Below are positions 1 to 13,085 of a stretch of 64,000 bases of DNA, in pieces. The DNA is from Rhea pennata (lineage: Eukaryota > Chordata > Aves > Rheiformes > Rheidae), in contig NC_084671.1 of NCBI RefSeq assembly GCF_028389875.1, positions 3,121,501 through 3,185,500 of the forward strand, read 5' to 3'. Positions within the stretch are counted from its first letter, which is position 1. Each line of letters starts with the position of its first letter. The translations under genes were made by a program, and so were the position numbers. The notes under the pieces are model-generated. The model did not search any database. It saw only the letters and a program-made list of their open reading frames with translations, and was not told the DNA's origin.

Positions 1-1
1 A

Positions 2-184
2 CTAATCACCTGCAGCTGCCTCATGGAGCCCTGGGAGAAACTTCTCTTCTACAGTTTTAACATTGCTGTGTTAGTTCTGATAATATACACTGCTTACCTC
101 TTTATCCCTGCCCATATTAGCGTGGCTTTTCAATTCTTCCTACACTTCTTGGAAATCAACCTGAAAATACTGTTTGTATCATGA
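2..184 (+). CDS. Serine palmitoyltransferase small subunit, SPTSSB-like paralogue (C-terminal part)
   Basis: An open frame enters from the left edge and runs 60 codons to TGA at 182-184. It aligns without gaps over 50 residues to the SPTSSB frame at 44850-45092, with about 22 identities by eye. Shared core: TCS, EPWE, YTAY, FIP, H and AF.FF. Small subunits of this family sit in the ER membrane, bind the SPTLC1/SPTLC2 heterodimer, stimulate condensation of serine with acyl-CoA and influence acyl chain length. The central stretch (about residues 19-40 of this fragment) is hydrophobic and fits the single membrane helix. The C-terminal tail differs from SPTSSB and ends in hydrophobic residues. 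About 18 N-terminal residues, with the start, would lie left of the window. SPTSSB codes from one exon, and this fragment is likewise uninterrupted. It points towards NMD3, convergent with it. It could be a young pseudogene broken outside the window, but no lesion is visible here. Confidence 0.8.
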   Translation, partial: LITCSCLMEPWEKLLFYSFNIAVLVLIIYTAYLFIPAHISVAFQFFLHFLEINLKILFVS

Positions 185-741
185 AATAACATTGGCATCA
201 TGACACTGGATCCAAGAAATATTTTTCTTAAGACTTTTTTTTTTTTTTAAGAAAGAGGTTCAGGTGTTTGCAAATGCTGTTTTATTCTATAGTAGCTTAG
301 TTTTCTTCTGTGTGTTGGGAATCTATGACAGCAAAACATTTTGACAGACTGCTTTTTAAAGAGATGTGAATTTAAAAAACTGGCTGGAGTTACAAAGATG
401 GGCTTGGTATGGAAACAGCCGTGATGCAGATTTTATTATTCCATGGAGAACTGCTTGCATATGGAGAGTTTTCATCTTGAAAAATTATATGGCATACATT
501 TGTTCTTGTTTGCTATAGCTTTGCTGACAGGAGAGACATGAACACAAAAGGTTTTGCACAATGCTATATGACTATAAGCTGCTTCTCTAAGCTTGGATGT
601 ATGTATTTATAGAATGATTTTTTTATTTAATTTGCCTCAGTTATTTAAATGCAATGAATTACTTGACTGGTTCATCATCAATATGTGAACAATGCAGTTG
701 ATTTATTAAAAATGTGGGGATTTACATCCATGAAAGTTTAA

Positions 742-747
742 AATAAA
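742..747 (+). promoter_or_regulatory. Candidate poly(A) signal of the SPTSSB-like gene
   Basis: AATAAA lies about 560 bases after the TGA of the SPTSS-like frame, in AT-rich sequence. It would give a 3' UTR of roughly 0.58 kb. Further AATAAA/ATTAAA hexamers follow near 1580-1600, so alternative ends are possible. Only transcript data would settle it. Confidence 0.35.
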
Positions 748-3700
748 ATTCTCATTTTCTTGGATTTAAGAAATTATTTTTATCCTACCAGTTAAACTGG
801 TAAAGGTATGCAAACCATGTGCAAAACAGTAAACTAAATTTTTTAAGCAGGGATTTTATTCAGTTTTTCGACTGAAAATGATGTCTCTGATTTTGTCCTA
901 AAATCCTCATTCTCCCTCTTTTGCCTCCTTTTATATCCTACTTGTTGAAAAGTTCCTGGAACATGAGCTCTTGAGATTGCACGATTTGTAACGAACATGC
1001 TGGGCATCCTGTAATCATCCCTGTTTCAAAGCCTGTGCTTTTTATGCCTATGCTAGCTAGAGTGGGCTGCAGACTTCAGCTGGCGGGGGATGAAGTAGCA
1101 AAAAAATTAATACGGGAACGACAGTCAGTGTTCTGTATCATTGCAACACACAATAGGTCAGCAGCAGGTGCGTACAGGGTAACATAAATCTAACTTTGTT
1201 CCCACCCAGACTGGAATTTTCTTTTATGTTTCTGTCATAGATATTACGCTCCTGGAATACCCTCTCCTTAAAGAGAATAGGAGGTTCTTGCTAAGCAGCA
1301 AACTTACAGCTTACGAACTGAGATTTGTGACAAACTGAAGGTACTAATTATGTTACTTGTAGAAGTATTAGTGCCGTCTCTGTGTGCTATATAGTTACTT
1401 TCCTAACTTATAATTGGGAAAGCAAGACAGGCTATGAAAATACTGTGAACATGGGGGCAGCTGAGCTTAAGCTGCAATTCTACCTACAATTCTTTTAACA
1501 GTACCCAGGTGATCTCTAGGTTTGTTTAAAAAAATTGTTTTCTATTTAATGCTTTCAGATCAGAATTCAATTGTATGTTTTATTAAAGTAATAAATATAT
1601 AAGCTAAAGTAATAATGTCTTGCACTTGCTCCTAGTAGCTTGTCAGTGTATATATAGTTTTTTTTACCATGTAGGAACAGAAGAGGGAAACATAGTATCT
1701 TAGGTTGATTATCAGACTATTTGTCAAGACAATTTATTTCAAAAATGTCAGCACAAATGCAGGTAAGTAATAAAGTATTTTGCATTATACAGCTGGGAAA
1801 AAACTAGGTAAGCAGACAACAGATACATTTATATTTCATTATAGTAGAAGACTACATACACATATATTGAAAGTGTTTGTCAGCGTTAAGGAATCTTGAC
1901 GTCAGACTGAAGACTGACTTAGGAACTCTTACACTTGGGTATGTTTGTGATTTTTCTTTATTGCTACCCTTTCCGTGTCTCTCCAGTGTAAACCCACTTG
2001 ATGTTTGTTGTGGTTGCCTGAATTGTCTGGTGCCTCTTGCAATAGTTGCCTTATAAGCAGGTCTGTTTAGCTGCTCTGTTTGCATGCAGCAGTCCTTCGG
2101 CAGGGACTGGCTCCTTTATGTCTGCTTGTCACAATGATGTTATTTCAGCTTTTCATTTTGTTCGGCAGCAGCAAACGTCTCTAGAGCTCAACTATGAATT
2201 AAGCAAGGAAAACATCCAAAAGGCAAAGAAGGAAACAAAGGACTAAGTGGTAGCGGAAAGAAAAACACTTCTTGATTTATTTTACTCATTAAAATCTTCT
2301 CCCTCCATGCCACCAAGATTCTCATCTACAGAATAGGATTAAAAATATTACACTCAAACTCCACCTTGCAATTTAATTTTCAAAATGATGCAAACAAAAA
2401 TCCTAACCTGTTTGGGCATGTTCCTGTTGGAAACTCTGTTCTGAGCAGCAGCCCAAGGTGTTGAATTGATAGAATAAAGCCCTGGTTCTTTATTTGCTAA
2501 CGTAGGCCAGTGCACGGTCACCTGGTAATGTGAATTGTATCAAGAACCGGCATTGGTGTATTTTTGTTTCTGTCAAAATAGCAGAGCACATGATGCTGTG
2601 TTTATCCCAGTTGTAGGAGAACAGATGATACCAGTATGGAATAAAGCCTGCTGTAACACTGTCTGCTTCAACAAATTCTTCAATGAGCGGAGTTTGTATT
2701 AGTTCAGCAGTCTACATTGTGTGACCGCATTTTTTTTTAATTTGGTAGTAAGTGATCTAAACTTAAATGTACTATCTCATGGCACTATAATTAAGTAGCA
2801 GCTTTAGAGTTTTCATAACATTTGTCCCGCTGGGCATTGCTGAAGCAGAAAATACTTCAAGAACAGAAGGAAATGGAAAACTCCCTGTAATTCATGCTTG
2901 CATACCCTCCCCCGAGGACACTCGCACCAAGTTGAGTTCCCAACGATTTCTTGCTAACACCAGTAACAGGTCCGTCGAGCTTTGCCTAAAGTTCTTGCAC
3001 AACCAAGAACAAACAAGCAGAGGAAAACTAAAACTGGGCAGATTCTTGCACTTTTTCTCTATTTTAAACCCGTCGGAGTGTTGTGTCATGAGCCCCTGAA
3101 GACCTCTTTCTTATGAGCAGAGTGTGCTGACTCTTAAGCTACAGCCATGATAGAGCAGAACGATGAAAACGTAACAAAGTAGTAGCTGAAGTTGGACAAG
3201 CATCTACCCTTCAGACTGTTGCTGGAGTCTGCCCAACCGACATGATATCCCCAAAGGGGTTGCGAGGGGTTGTCTGCGCACCTGGAGGAGTTCCCAGGCT
3301 TGCTACGCTGGTAGCATTGGAACAGCTGAAGCAAATGGGACTGTTTGTTTGTTTTGACAAACTTTCTGGTACAGATAGGCCAGCTACCTGTAGACGATCT
3401 GTTTTTACACATGCACACACACACGCAGTAGGAGGTTGTTTTGAGACACTGGAGTGGCTGGTTCATCTCCTAAACCTTAACATGAAAGGATTTACTTGCT
3501 TAGCAAGAGAACATCGAATCCTTAACATCAATGCATGCCACAGTAGGACAGCTAATTCTGCATGCCTGCTTTCCAGTGTCTGGGGCTGAGCTTTTGGGGT
3601 GTGTGCACATGGGAGGATATACAGGGTTTTTTCTACCCTTTCAAAAAAAGCTTACTGGAGTTGCAGTTCACAGGATTCACTGCAGGTTTTATTACCAGTG

Positions 3701-6700
3701 AGAGTATAGAGAGGAGCTGTAGCTCTCTCCTAGGGATCTTAAGCACAGAGTATGCTTGTATACAGAGTACATACTTGCTTAGCAACTTTGTCACTAAATG
3801 AAGAAATTAATTTTAGCATTTGCAAATGCAGATTTAAACAAATAAGCAATGTTAATTTTACAAACTTAGTTTCTGGCATATAACCAACATGATACTCTCC
3901 AATGTCATTTATACTGTTCATCTTTGTGAATGGACGTGACCTGCCATTCCATATATTCATAATTGAGAAAATTATGTCACTGTGATATTATTTTTAAAAA
4001 AATGAAAGTGAAGGTGACATAAAGCACCATTCATATCACTGCTTTTGATGGATACTGACTTTTTAAAAGAATCTAATATTAAAGTTACACAGCTTCCTTA
4101 TGCTGGTTCAGCAAGTGTTGAAACTAAAGAACAACATAATAAACATCTGCTACAATATAACAGCATAAGACTGCTATTTAGTATGAACTGTTTGATCTTT
4201 ACAACCATAATATGTTGTCATGTACAGTAGATTCACAATTTAAAAAGATTATTATTGTAGGATTTTTGTAGCTTCTCTACCATTAAATTTAAACTACAAT
4301 CCATATTTTATTGATCCAAATATGTTAAACTTCCAAAAGGCAATGAAGACAATGAGTATTTTATTTATATACAACTTTACCTCCTATACTGTTGATTACG
4401 TCTAACAATTTTGGGGGCCTAGAATCAATTCATAATCCTTATTGTTACTTTTATTGTCTTTGCTATTACAATATTTGCATTTTGTCTTTGCTGCTATTTA
4501 CATCTGAGTGTAATTTGAGTTCTTATGTCAGATATTTATCTGACTTGAAAATCCTGTTCCTACTAGGCATTAAACTTGTCAGCACTTCATAGGCTCTATA
4601 TCCCACAAAATATCTTCCTTTTCATCTTGCAGATGTGCTTAGAACAATGTTGAGTTTATCGAAGACCTTTTACAAAACTGACCTTAAATTAGTCAGTCCT
4701 GCTTGTCTGAAACCTTCTGCTAAACTTTTCTGATGAGCTGAAACTGCATCATGTAACAGCCTAATGCCCCAGATAGTCTTACTTTGCTACAAAAAAGTAA
4801 AACTCTACTGATAACTTTTCCAATATAGAGTAAGCATACTCTTAAAATAATATTTAAATTGAAATTCCTCCAATTGTTTTGCAGACGGACAAATGTAAGA
4901 ATTTGAAATTGTGGAGATTTGTCTGCTGATGCTTCCCTGAGGAGGCCCTGGCTTTGTCCCCGTTCCTCTCTGTCCGCTCCAGTAGCCTCTCATCTGTCTC
5001 GCTGACTTGTACATCGCCCAGGAACTGTCTGCCTGTCTGAAGAACTCTAACAAAAAGCAAGGAAAAGGGGTTTACTAGGAGGCATTTTACAGAACTTAAA
5101 ATCGCAAGAGACTGAAAGTATTGTTCCTTTTTATGCAGCTATCTGGGTGAGATTTTGTTTGTACGAAACGTGTAGAAAAGAACATGAAAAAGCAAGCTCG
5201 TCTTTCAGAAAATGTTTCTACAAAGGCAAGTGTGAACATCTTGAAGGCACAATACTATACTGCTTAGATACGTGGTCCATAATTTTATAATGCATTTTTT
5301 CCACCAACTATTCATCTGCTGTTTAAACCTAAACCTAGAGCCACCGAGGCTCCTGAAGTTTACCAGAAAATTATTCAAGGTACCTAAACAATTGTGGCTG
5401 ACTGTAACTGCTGCCTTAGTGAACAGAGTTTGACGGCTGAGCAGCTAAGAGTTTACCTCCTGTTTATCCAATAACATACGCACAAACAGGTTTGCCTGCT
5501 GGGTTTACACAAATAACCAAGGCTGGTATGGGGCTACCTTAAAAGGAGGAGAGAGATCCAGTAGATGAATGGCTATGGCATTCATGTAAAACAAATGATA
5601 GGCACTGGACTTGTATCTGTCATTAAAATTCCCAGTAGATAAGGTCTTCTACAGCAGGATTCTCTACAACCTTTCTGCTGGGAGTGCTTTACTTCAAGAC
5701 TACATTAGGCAGAAAAATAGAAAACGAGTCTGCAGGTACTTGATTATTCAACGTGCATGTGATTTCTGACCTTGCTCAAATTAATTCTTATTGACCATCT
5801 AAGGATAAGTCTCTCAATAGGTGAGTTTGCAATCCACCTCACGTAATAGCTTGAGGTTCAAAGGCAAGCAGGCATCCTTCTAAAAGGCAAGATGTGAAGG
5901 TTTTATCAAGTAGGAGAAGAACTTGCATCCAAAGCTCTCATTTTCCACAATACAGTTTTAACTAGCAGGCAGAAGGGTTCAACTGACAGTGGTACCTCCC
6001 CACCTTGTTACTTGCCGTTTACATTCCTATCTGTAAGTCTGAAACATTTGTTAATATTTCACTTGGCTGAGGCTTTGATTCTCTCTCTAGCATTTTTTAA
6101 AGACCCAGTTTAGGTGGCTCCTGATTTATCTTGCTGTGTTCCTGCTCCTAACTTCCCAGTCCTTCCCAGTAATCCTAATGGGCATCAGCGCTAAGGAGTC
6201 CAGTAGACTTGGCCCTTCCATCCATCCATGCAGCATCCTTACATCCATCTAATTGCCCCTTGCAATTAGAACGATTAAACAATGGGATATAGATACACAC
6301 TCCTTTAGAAAGCAAGAAAACAGACAGGAGGCCTATTGCAGGAATTCTCTGTGCCAAAAGAATGCTACGTTTTAATTACACCGTTAGTAAAATATAACAT
6401 CTTAAGGCTGATTTAACATGGGCTGCTATTGCTGCACAGTTTCAATTTAACTACTTTGTATTCCCCTGTTTGTTATTCACCTTTCCATGTAGAAATTCCA
6501 GGTCACTGTTTTCTGCCAAAGCTATTATAGAAAAGCAATAGGTGAAAAAAGACACCATTCCTTATTGTTGTTTAAAAAAAGTCTGAGCAGCTAATGTGAC
6601 TTGGACAAACAAAACATCTCTAAGGTTGGAAATAATTCCAGAGAACACTATGAATTCAGCTATTCTAAGGTGTAACCCTTGAGGAGTAAGCTAACTGCCC

Positions 6701-8329
6701 AGGCCACCTTTGCAGCTCCAGCAGCTGTGGCGCAGCTCAGGGGACGTCCCCAGTGAAGGCAGGAGAAGGAAAGCGGGAGGCACCAGCAGCTGGCACCAGC
6801 TCATATGTTGCACGTGGACTGAACCACGCAAGTTCCTGTGTGTTCTTACATGCAAGGACTCTTTCATCCCTTGTGGCTACAAGCACCTTTGAAAGCGAGA
6901 TGGGGCGTGTGAGGGGCCAAAGAACAAACAGTACAAACCAATGCTCCGCTTGCGGTGTAAACACAGTAAAAGTTTGCAGGGACACAAGTTTTTGTAGAAA
7001 AAATTACTTTTTGTTGCTTCCTACTGCATGTTGCAGGTGGGAGCTATGACGCCGAGAAGCACTTTTGTTTTTAGAAAGCTAGTTTAGATTCAAGTAATCC
7101 GATTTTGCACTTTTTAAAAAAACTAACTCTGAAATGGTCCAATTCTGCACCCATTGACTTTAGAGGTGTGTATTAGTAAAAAGTCACAGGACGAAGGAAG
7201 ATGAGGTCATATGAATCCATCATATTGTTACGAGGGAGGATCACTAAACCTGTACTGTTCTTAGCAGGTTAACAATACAGTCTCCGCTAGCGTGCCATCC
7301 TCTTTATCTTTACAATTTTTTTTCCTTATGTTTAATCAAAATTTCCCTGTCTGCTGTTCATCCTATACAAAGGGCCACAGAATCCAGAGTATTCATATCC
7401 TGTAGAAGCCAGCAGACTGTTCTTTGAAGATATCTAAGGCTGCTTTCAATTGTGTGTCTGTGAGTGGCTAATTCATCTGCATAAGGAAAGGATTTAAGGC
7501 GAGTGTAACACTTCAACTTGACTTTTGATTACTTAATCTTGAAAATAAATTGTCTTTAAAATGGTAGAAAGCTACATTCGAAAAGTAATCTTGCAGTACA
7601 GAATGAAGGGAATTGAGTATGATCAAACTGCACCCAATATTACTGAACTTACTATTTTTGTTACATAACATGAAGTTGTAAACTCCTTGCTTTATGCTAC
7701 CTATCAATGTAGCTATAAAAAACCCCTTATCTGTATACTGCTGAAAGATGATTTAATAACCCCACAGAAAGAATGCTAAAAGAGACAGATGAAAGCTTTA
7801 TTAAAGACCTACCTCCTAAGACAGCACTTCGATCTATGAAACTTAAACAAAAATTCTCAATGTTAATTTATTAGAACTTTTGTAACATTTGTGATTGTTA
7901 AGCAGGAAGCTGAGCAAAATTCCCAGACACAAAACATTAGCTAAAATTAAAACAACAAGTTACAGTAACTCAAAGAAAAATTCATTCCAAGAATACTGTA
8001 GTAAATAATAAACTGATATTAAAAAGTCAAATTACGCTCAAAGAAAACCTGAAGTAGCTATGAATACCCTAACTTTTATAAGTTGACACCAGTTAACCTC
8101 ACCACAGAATGAGAAAGCTACAGAAATAGGAACCCTTTGAAAAGACTGAACTAGGCTGAAACGAAGATGCCTTAAGAAAGTGTGATTTTTAGACACTTAG
8201 GAAATGGAGGTAAACAAATGAGCTATACATAGAGTTCAGATGCTGCCAAGGTTAAACTGTAGCTGTCTCAACATTTCCAGGCTCTGGACTAAAGAGAATT
8301 CCTTTTAAATCCTCCCTGGAGCATACGTG
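748..8329. other. Non-coding, intergenic
   Basis: This is AT-rich sequence between the SPTSS-like gene and the 3' end of NMD3. I see only short chance frames with no recognisable domains, no RNA gene and no clear transposon. Short homopolymer T runs occur near 233-249 and 2730. Confidence 0.6.
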
Positions 8330-8760
8330 TCCTTTTGCCGGATCTGAACGAGGCAACAGCAGCCTCCTCCTAGACAGGAGAGTTGCTGCCTACGGGAACG
8401 GGCACCTAGCATGAGCAACACCTCAGCAGGCAGCTGGAAGAGCTGCCCAAGCGCCGTCGCTCTCATCGGCATTCACACGAGCGTTTCCGCCAGGCCGGCT
8501 CAGGCGTCTCCTTTCTCAGCGCCTGCTTCTGCAGATCTTGTGCTTTGGGACTAATTCCCTGTATTTGGGCACTGGAAACCTGCATGCCTAACTCTGAACT
8601 GAGGCTTCCAAAGAGCATCAGAGAACCTAAGATCCAGACAGCAAATGCGAGGTGGTGCAACACTTACGCTCCTCGGGGGATCCAGGGCCCCTAACGGGCT
8701 GACGTAGCTCTTCCGTCCAGGCTTCCTGTGCAGTTCACTGGAAAAGCCAGGCAATGTGGC
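8330..8760. other. CpG-richer patch in AT-rich intergenic DNA
   Basis: GC content and CpG number rise sharply compared with both sides; roughly 20 CpGs are visible by eye, the densest run being 8450-8520. Two overlapping minus-strand frames of 66-67 codons lie here, but neither shows a known domain. It could be a small CpG island serving an enhancer or a non-coding RNA promoter, or the relic of a GC-rich exon. No gene is called. Confidence 0.4.
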
Positions 8761-11573
8761 TTGGCACGTTCCTGCACTTTGTCACCTAACTTGAAGCCAT
8801 CTTCCATGGTCTCCCTCTCGTAACTTTAATTCTGTATTATTTTGAATATGATCATATTTCTTTAATGCAAAAATCTAAAACAAATCTAGAACTTCAAATG
8901 ACTTCGAGAGCTTTCTCTGCTGCTTGCAGTCACTAGTTTACATGTCAAGCTTTTATACATCAGCATAAATTCATTTCGGCACAAGTACAATTAAAATTTG
9001 TATCCCCTTATGTCTCTGATCAAACGAACAAAAAGGTATGAATTTACGAAGACCTACATTAATACCCAAAGTGATAACCATTTTGTTATAGCCCATCTGC
9101 ACTGAGTTTCATCATGCTAAGTAGTGTACAAAATAACCTGCCCAAATAATTGATAGACTTAGCAGTCTCTATCATTTAAAGTTTGCCACTGAACATGGAT
9201 TTTAAATGTCTCCCAACACCCTTACAGTCCTTGGCACATCTGAAGCATTTTCTTAATGAATGTGAGAGATTACATTAGCTGCAGATGCATGTCATATATA
9301 GTGCTTCATTTTATAAAGCTAAATACTCAAAGTACATAAAGGCACTTTTATTTTCTGGTAATTATGGTTGGAATGGGTCTTGGCAAATTTTAAACTTGAT
9401 CTCCTGTTTTTAAGTGTCTTAACCAAGTTCTCAGCCTGTGCTTATGCTGAAGATTAACTATAGAAAACTTAAGTCAGGTAAATTCTGAGGGCAATAGTAT
9501 TCTTTGCTACATGATTATGTTCTGTAGTGTTCTATATAGTGTTCTGTTAGTGCTCTATATACAGCCAACACCAATGAAACACTCTGAAACTCAACACAGG
9601 AGTCTCGCTCCTATATTTAACTGTTGTTCTGGGAGCGCACAGCTAAAATAAGTGGCCTGGCAGAGTGCAAGTAGAAGGAATCTGCTGGCAGAAGGAGCAG
9701 ATTGCCAGGAGCAAGTCCTTTAACAGCAAGATCAAAAAACCCTTTTTTGTCTCACCTTCCCTGAGGTTTGGTTTTATCAGCTTTAAACTTAAGAAAATGT
9801 GTAGCAATTACATCAGCAAAAACAAGAATTGGATGAAGTTTTTCAGAGTTCAAAGCTAGCTTTTCTTTGTAACAGCTGAGCAGGCTGCTCTTGAGGCCAT
9901 CAACATGAGGGAATAGTGACATCAGGTGGACTGTTACATTCATCACAGGGACACCTCACAAGTTTTTCTATGCCCACTTCTGCAGAAGAGCATGAAAAAT
10001 TTCTGCCTGCCAATGCAGATGACTCCTGGCTGGGATGAGACTGCTGGTCCCTCTCTCCGGCTAGGTGTTGCAGCATTCCAACAAAGTGTACATGACCAGT
10101 CATAGACAAGTACTTAAAACATACCCAGCACTTTGCATTCTGTCTTGAGCATGTTTCAGTTACTAGAAAGGGAAATAAGTGTGTATAGCAACCCTTGCCC
10201 ACCTCACATCCGCAATCTGATTGCCTTGTGGGCAGTGCCTCCTGGGGTGACTCTCTGCTGTCCTCACTGGCTACACACATGTGGTCCCTGTTTGTGAGGG
10301 CCAAGTCCTCCCTTCTGTGCCTGGCAGAGCCACTGCTGACCCCAGCCTACCCTCCCCCCCCAAATCCCTGGGAGAAAGAAAAAAAACACATCATACAAAA
10401 ACTCTCTTAGCTTAAATAGCTACTACTTCCTACCATTCCCACGCAGGGAAATTAGTGATAGGGCTAAAAGCTTCTAAGAAGCCCTATTCAGTTTCCCATT
10501 GTGAAAGCTTTCCTTCTGAAAGAACAAGACAGCGGCTGTTTTAAAGGACAAAAGCTCTTCTCTACTGAAACTGAATCTCTTCAGCTAGCTGTGCAAGTTT
10601 TTTTTTTTTTAATATATATCCTTTAGAAACTACTCTTTCTGTTTAGTCTAGTATGCTACTGCATGTGTTAAGTACACTTCAAACTTAACCATCATACCAC
10701 TACTTCAGTCACCCCTTTTCTATCTGCATTACTATGCATAAGTTACTACACATACTACTCCTGCTTGGTATATGCTATCACATATACACTGTGCTAAGTC
10801 CCATACACACATGTACATACAATTCATGTCCCAGAAGAAAACCTTCCTCTTCCCCCAGCAGACCGATGAGATGTTTCGCTTCAACAATTCTGATTTAAAA
10901 TCTGGTTTTAAAAACAAAACAAAACACCCACTTAGCAGCTATGTCTCATGAGTCCTAAAGCAACTTCTCTATAGTATAAAAGGTGCTTTTTCTTTATGCT
11001 GTGGCTCTTAATCTACAAATAGTTTTTTCAAAAGAGATGCAGGGTAAAGCAGCAGCCTTTTTATCTGTTGTGAATTAAGTACCTGCTGTCAAATTACTTA
11101 TCTAGTGTCACTGAGAAGAACTTGGCAAATATTTCAGTTGCCGGTATACCATCTAAGCCTTTTTTGGCTCCCAACCATTTAAATGTTAAAAGGACACTGT
11201 AAACTTGAGGACCTAAAATTAGAACTTTGCTTGGTTTCAAGTACACATAGCTTACCCACTTATCTCAGTGCTGTTACTATGTGTTACCATTTAGCAAACA
11301 AATGCACAAAAAGCTAAGCACTAGGCTTGGATTTATGACTTGTTTGTCTAGCATCTTCGGTATGAGATTGTTCCAGACAAGTCCTTTGCTGAAAGGACAC
11401 ATGGAAACTAATACAGACTGGTAACAGACCATGGTGGTGGCGGTGGGGAGACATAGAGCAAACACAGAATGACAGGACAGCAGTACGTCTGAACTTACTG
11501 AGACATACTACGAAGGCAAACATCAGAGAGGAAGGAAAATAGCTGATCAAAGTGGCACAGTTTAAAACACATT

Positions 11574-11579
11574 TTTATT
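11574..11579 (-). promoter_or_regulatory. NMD3: Candidate distal poly(A) signal of NMD3
   Basis: AATAAA on the minus strand is followed within 30 bases by a GT-rich stretch (TGTGTTTT, CTGTG), the arrangement expected of a cleavage site. It would give a 3' UTR of about 2.2 kb. A nearer alternative is ATTAAA at 13080-13085. Confidence 0.35.
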
Positions 11580-13079
11580 CCAAATCACCATTCATTTCCT
11601 AACAAGAGAAAGCTATCTATTTCCAAACAAGACTAGATAAAGAATTCATTGCTTTCACCTGGGCTGGAAAAAAAGAAAAAAAAAAAACGAAAAAAAAAAA
11701 AAAAAAAATCACAGCCCAGAACACATCTCACCCCGAGACATTATGAATTGGCTACAGGTTACAAATCAAAGCTCTTCAAAAACTTCCACAGATTCAGTCC
11801 AAGGGAGCCACTAGAACTGAGTTTTATCTTTATCTTCTCAACAGTACTGCCACCACAGTATAATGAAATTTATTGCAGTGATAATTCAGGTTAGCTATGC
11901 AGCTGCATTCTCATGGATTTTTTTTTTTTTTTGAGCACAGTTTTATGCAGTTTCTATACTGAACTAAGTTGCTAGTATGAAATAAATTGTACTTCCAGTT
12001 CGCAACAGCTTTATGGATTTTCTTAACTGCTTTTCAACATAGTAAAGATACATGACAAAATTTAAGAGAAGAAGCAGAAGAGCTTAGCATGACACAAATA
12101 CACAGTGAAAAACAGCACATCTAAGGGATGCCCGCTAACTCAACTGCTAAGTCCAAGAGAAGGCTTATAGTTCAGCTACACCAAAAATGCCTTCCAAATT
12201 TCCAATTTTTTCCTTTACAAATGGGTGATTACAAGATAGTCAGAAACAACCAAACAAAACAACCAACTCCCCCACCAAAAAAAAGAGAGGAAAAATCACC
12301 CTGAACCTAACTCCTTCTTTTATAATCAAAAATTCATTTGCCTTGTATGAATACTGTCTGAGCTCAAACATCAGGAATACAGACAAGACTGGAATGCAAT
12401 GAAGTTGCATCTGTTCAGAAATGCTTAGTCAACAGTTGACATTTAAACTAAAGATTCAGCCAAAATTTCTTTCACTTTGCAATGCCCAGCCCACTGCCAA
12501 GGCTTGATTGTTTCTTAATTTTTCTTTGAGACCTTAAAAAGCTGTCTAGTACTGTCAAATTCAGAAAGATGTTCCTGACACCTCATCAGTTGATACTACA
12601 GAGAAATAGTGCAGTGAATTTTCAGACTTATATATTTCTCAAAAAGTTAATTTTACAAATATACATGTAGTTACAGATAAACGCAGTTAAGTCTTCTCAT
12701 TTTATGAATTATGTAGAGCCTACACAGAGGAATCACTAATACCTCTGTAACTGAATTCTGCTCTTCTCCACAAAGATTTTCCCACTTTCACATGTGCCAG
12801 TTATTTTGAAACATGTTTTCTGAAGCATTAAAAACAAAGCGGCAAAATTACTCTTCCTGTATGGTATGCTTCCCTGTTTCTGTTCAGTTAAATGAAATGT
12901 ATATTTACATAAACTCTTAGTAATATTTCTGTTGCACCTCCTTTATACAGTAAAGTGAACTAAACACTGATTGATACCAATATTCAATGCCCAACTATAC
13001 CAATTATGTCCTATTTGGGTTTGTAATAATTTACTTCAACAGTTAACTAAGTGATGGACAAAAAAAGATTTTTATAGTT

Positions 13080-13085
13080 TTTAAT
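13080..13085 (-). promoter_or_regulatory. NMD3: Candidate proximal poly(A) signal of NMD3
   Basis: ATTAAA, the commonest variant hexamer, lies on the minus strand about 0.7 kb after the NMD3 stop codon. That is a normal 3' UTR length, but the surrounding sequence is so AT-rich that chance occurrence is likely. Confidence 0.25.

Noticed and set aside
9900-10304. 134-codon minus-strand frame with several cysteines
   Set aside because: No recognisable domain or splice context. A few frames of this length are expected by chance in 64 kb.
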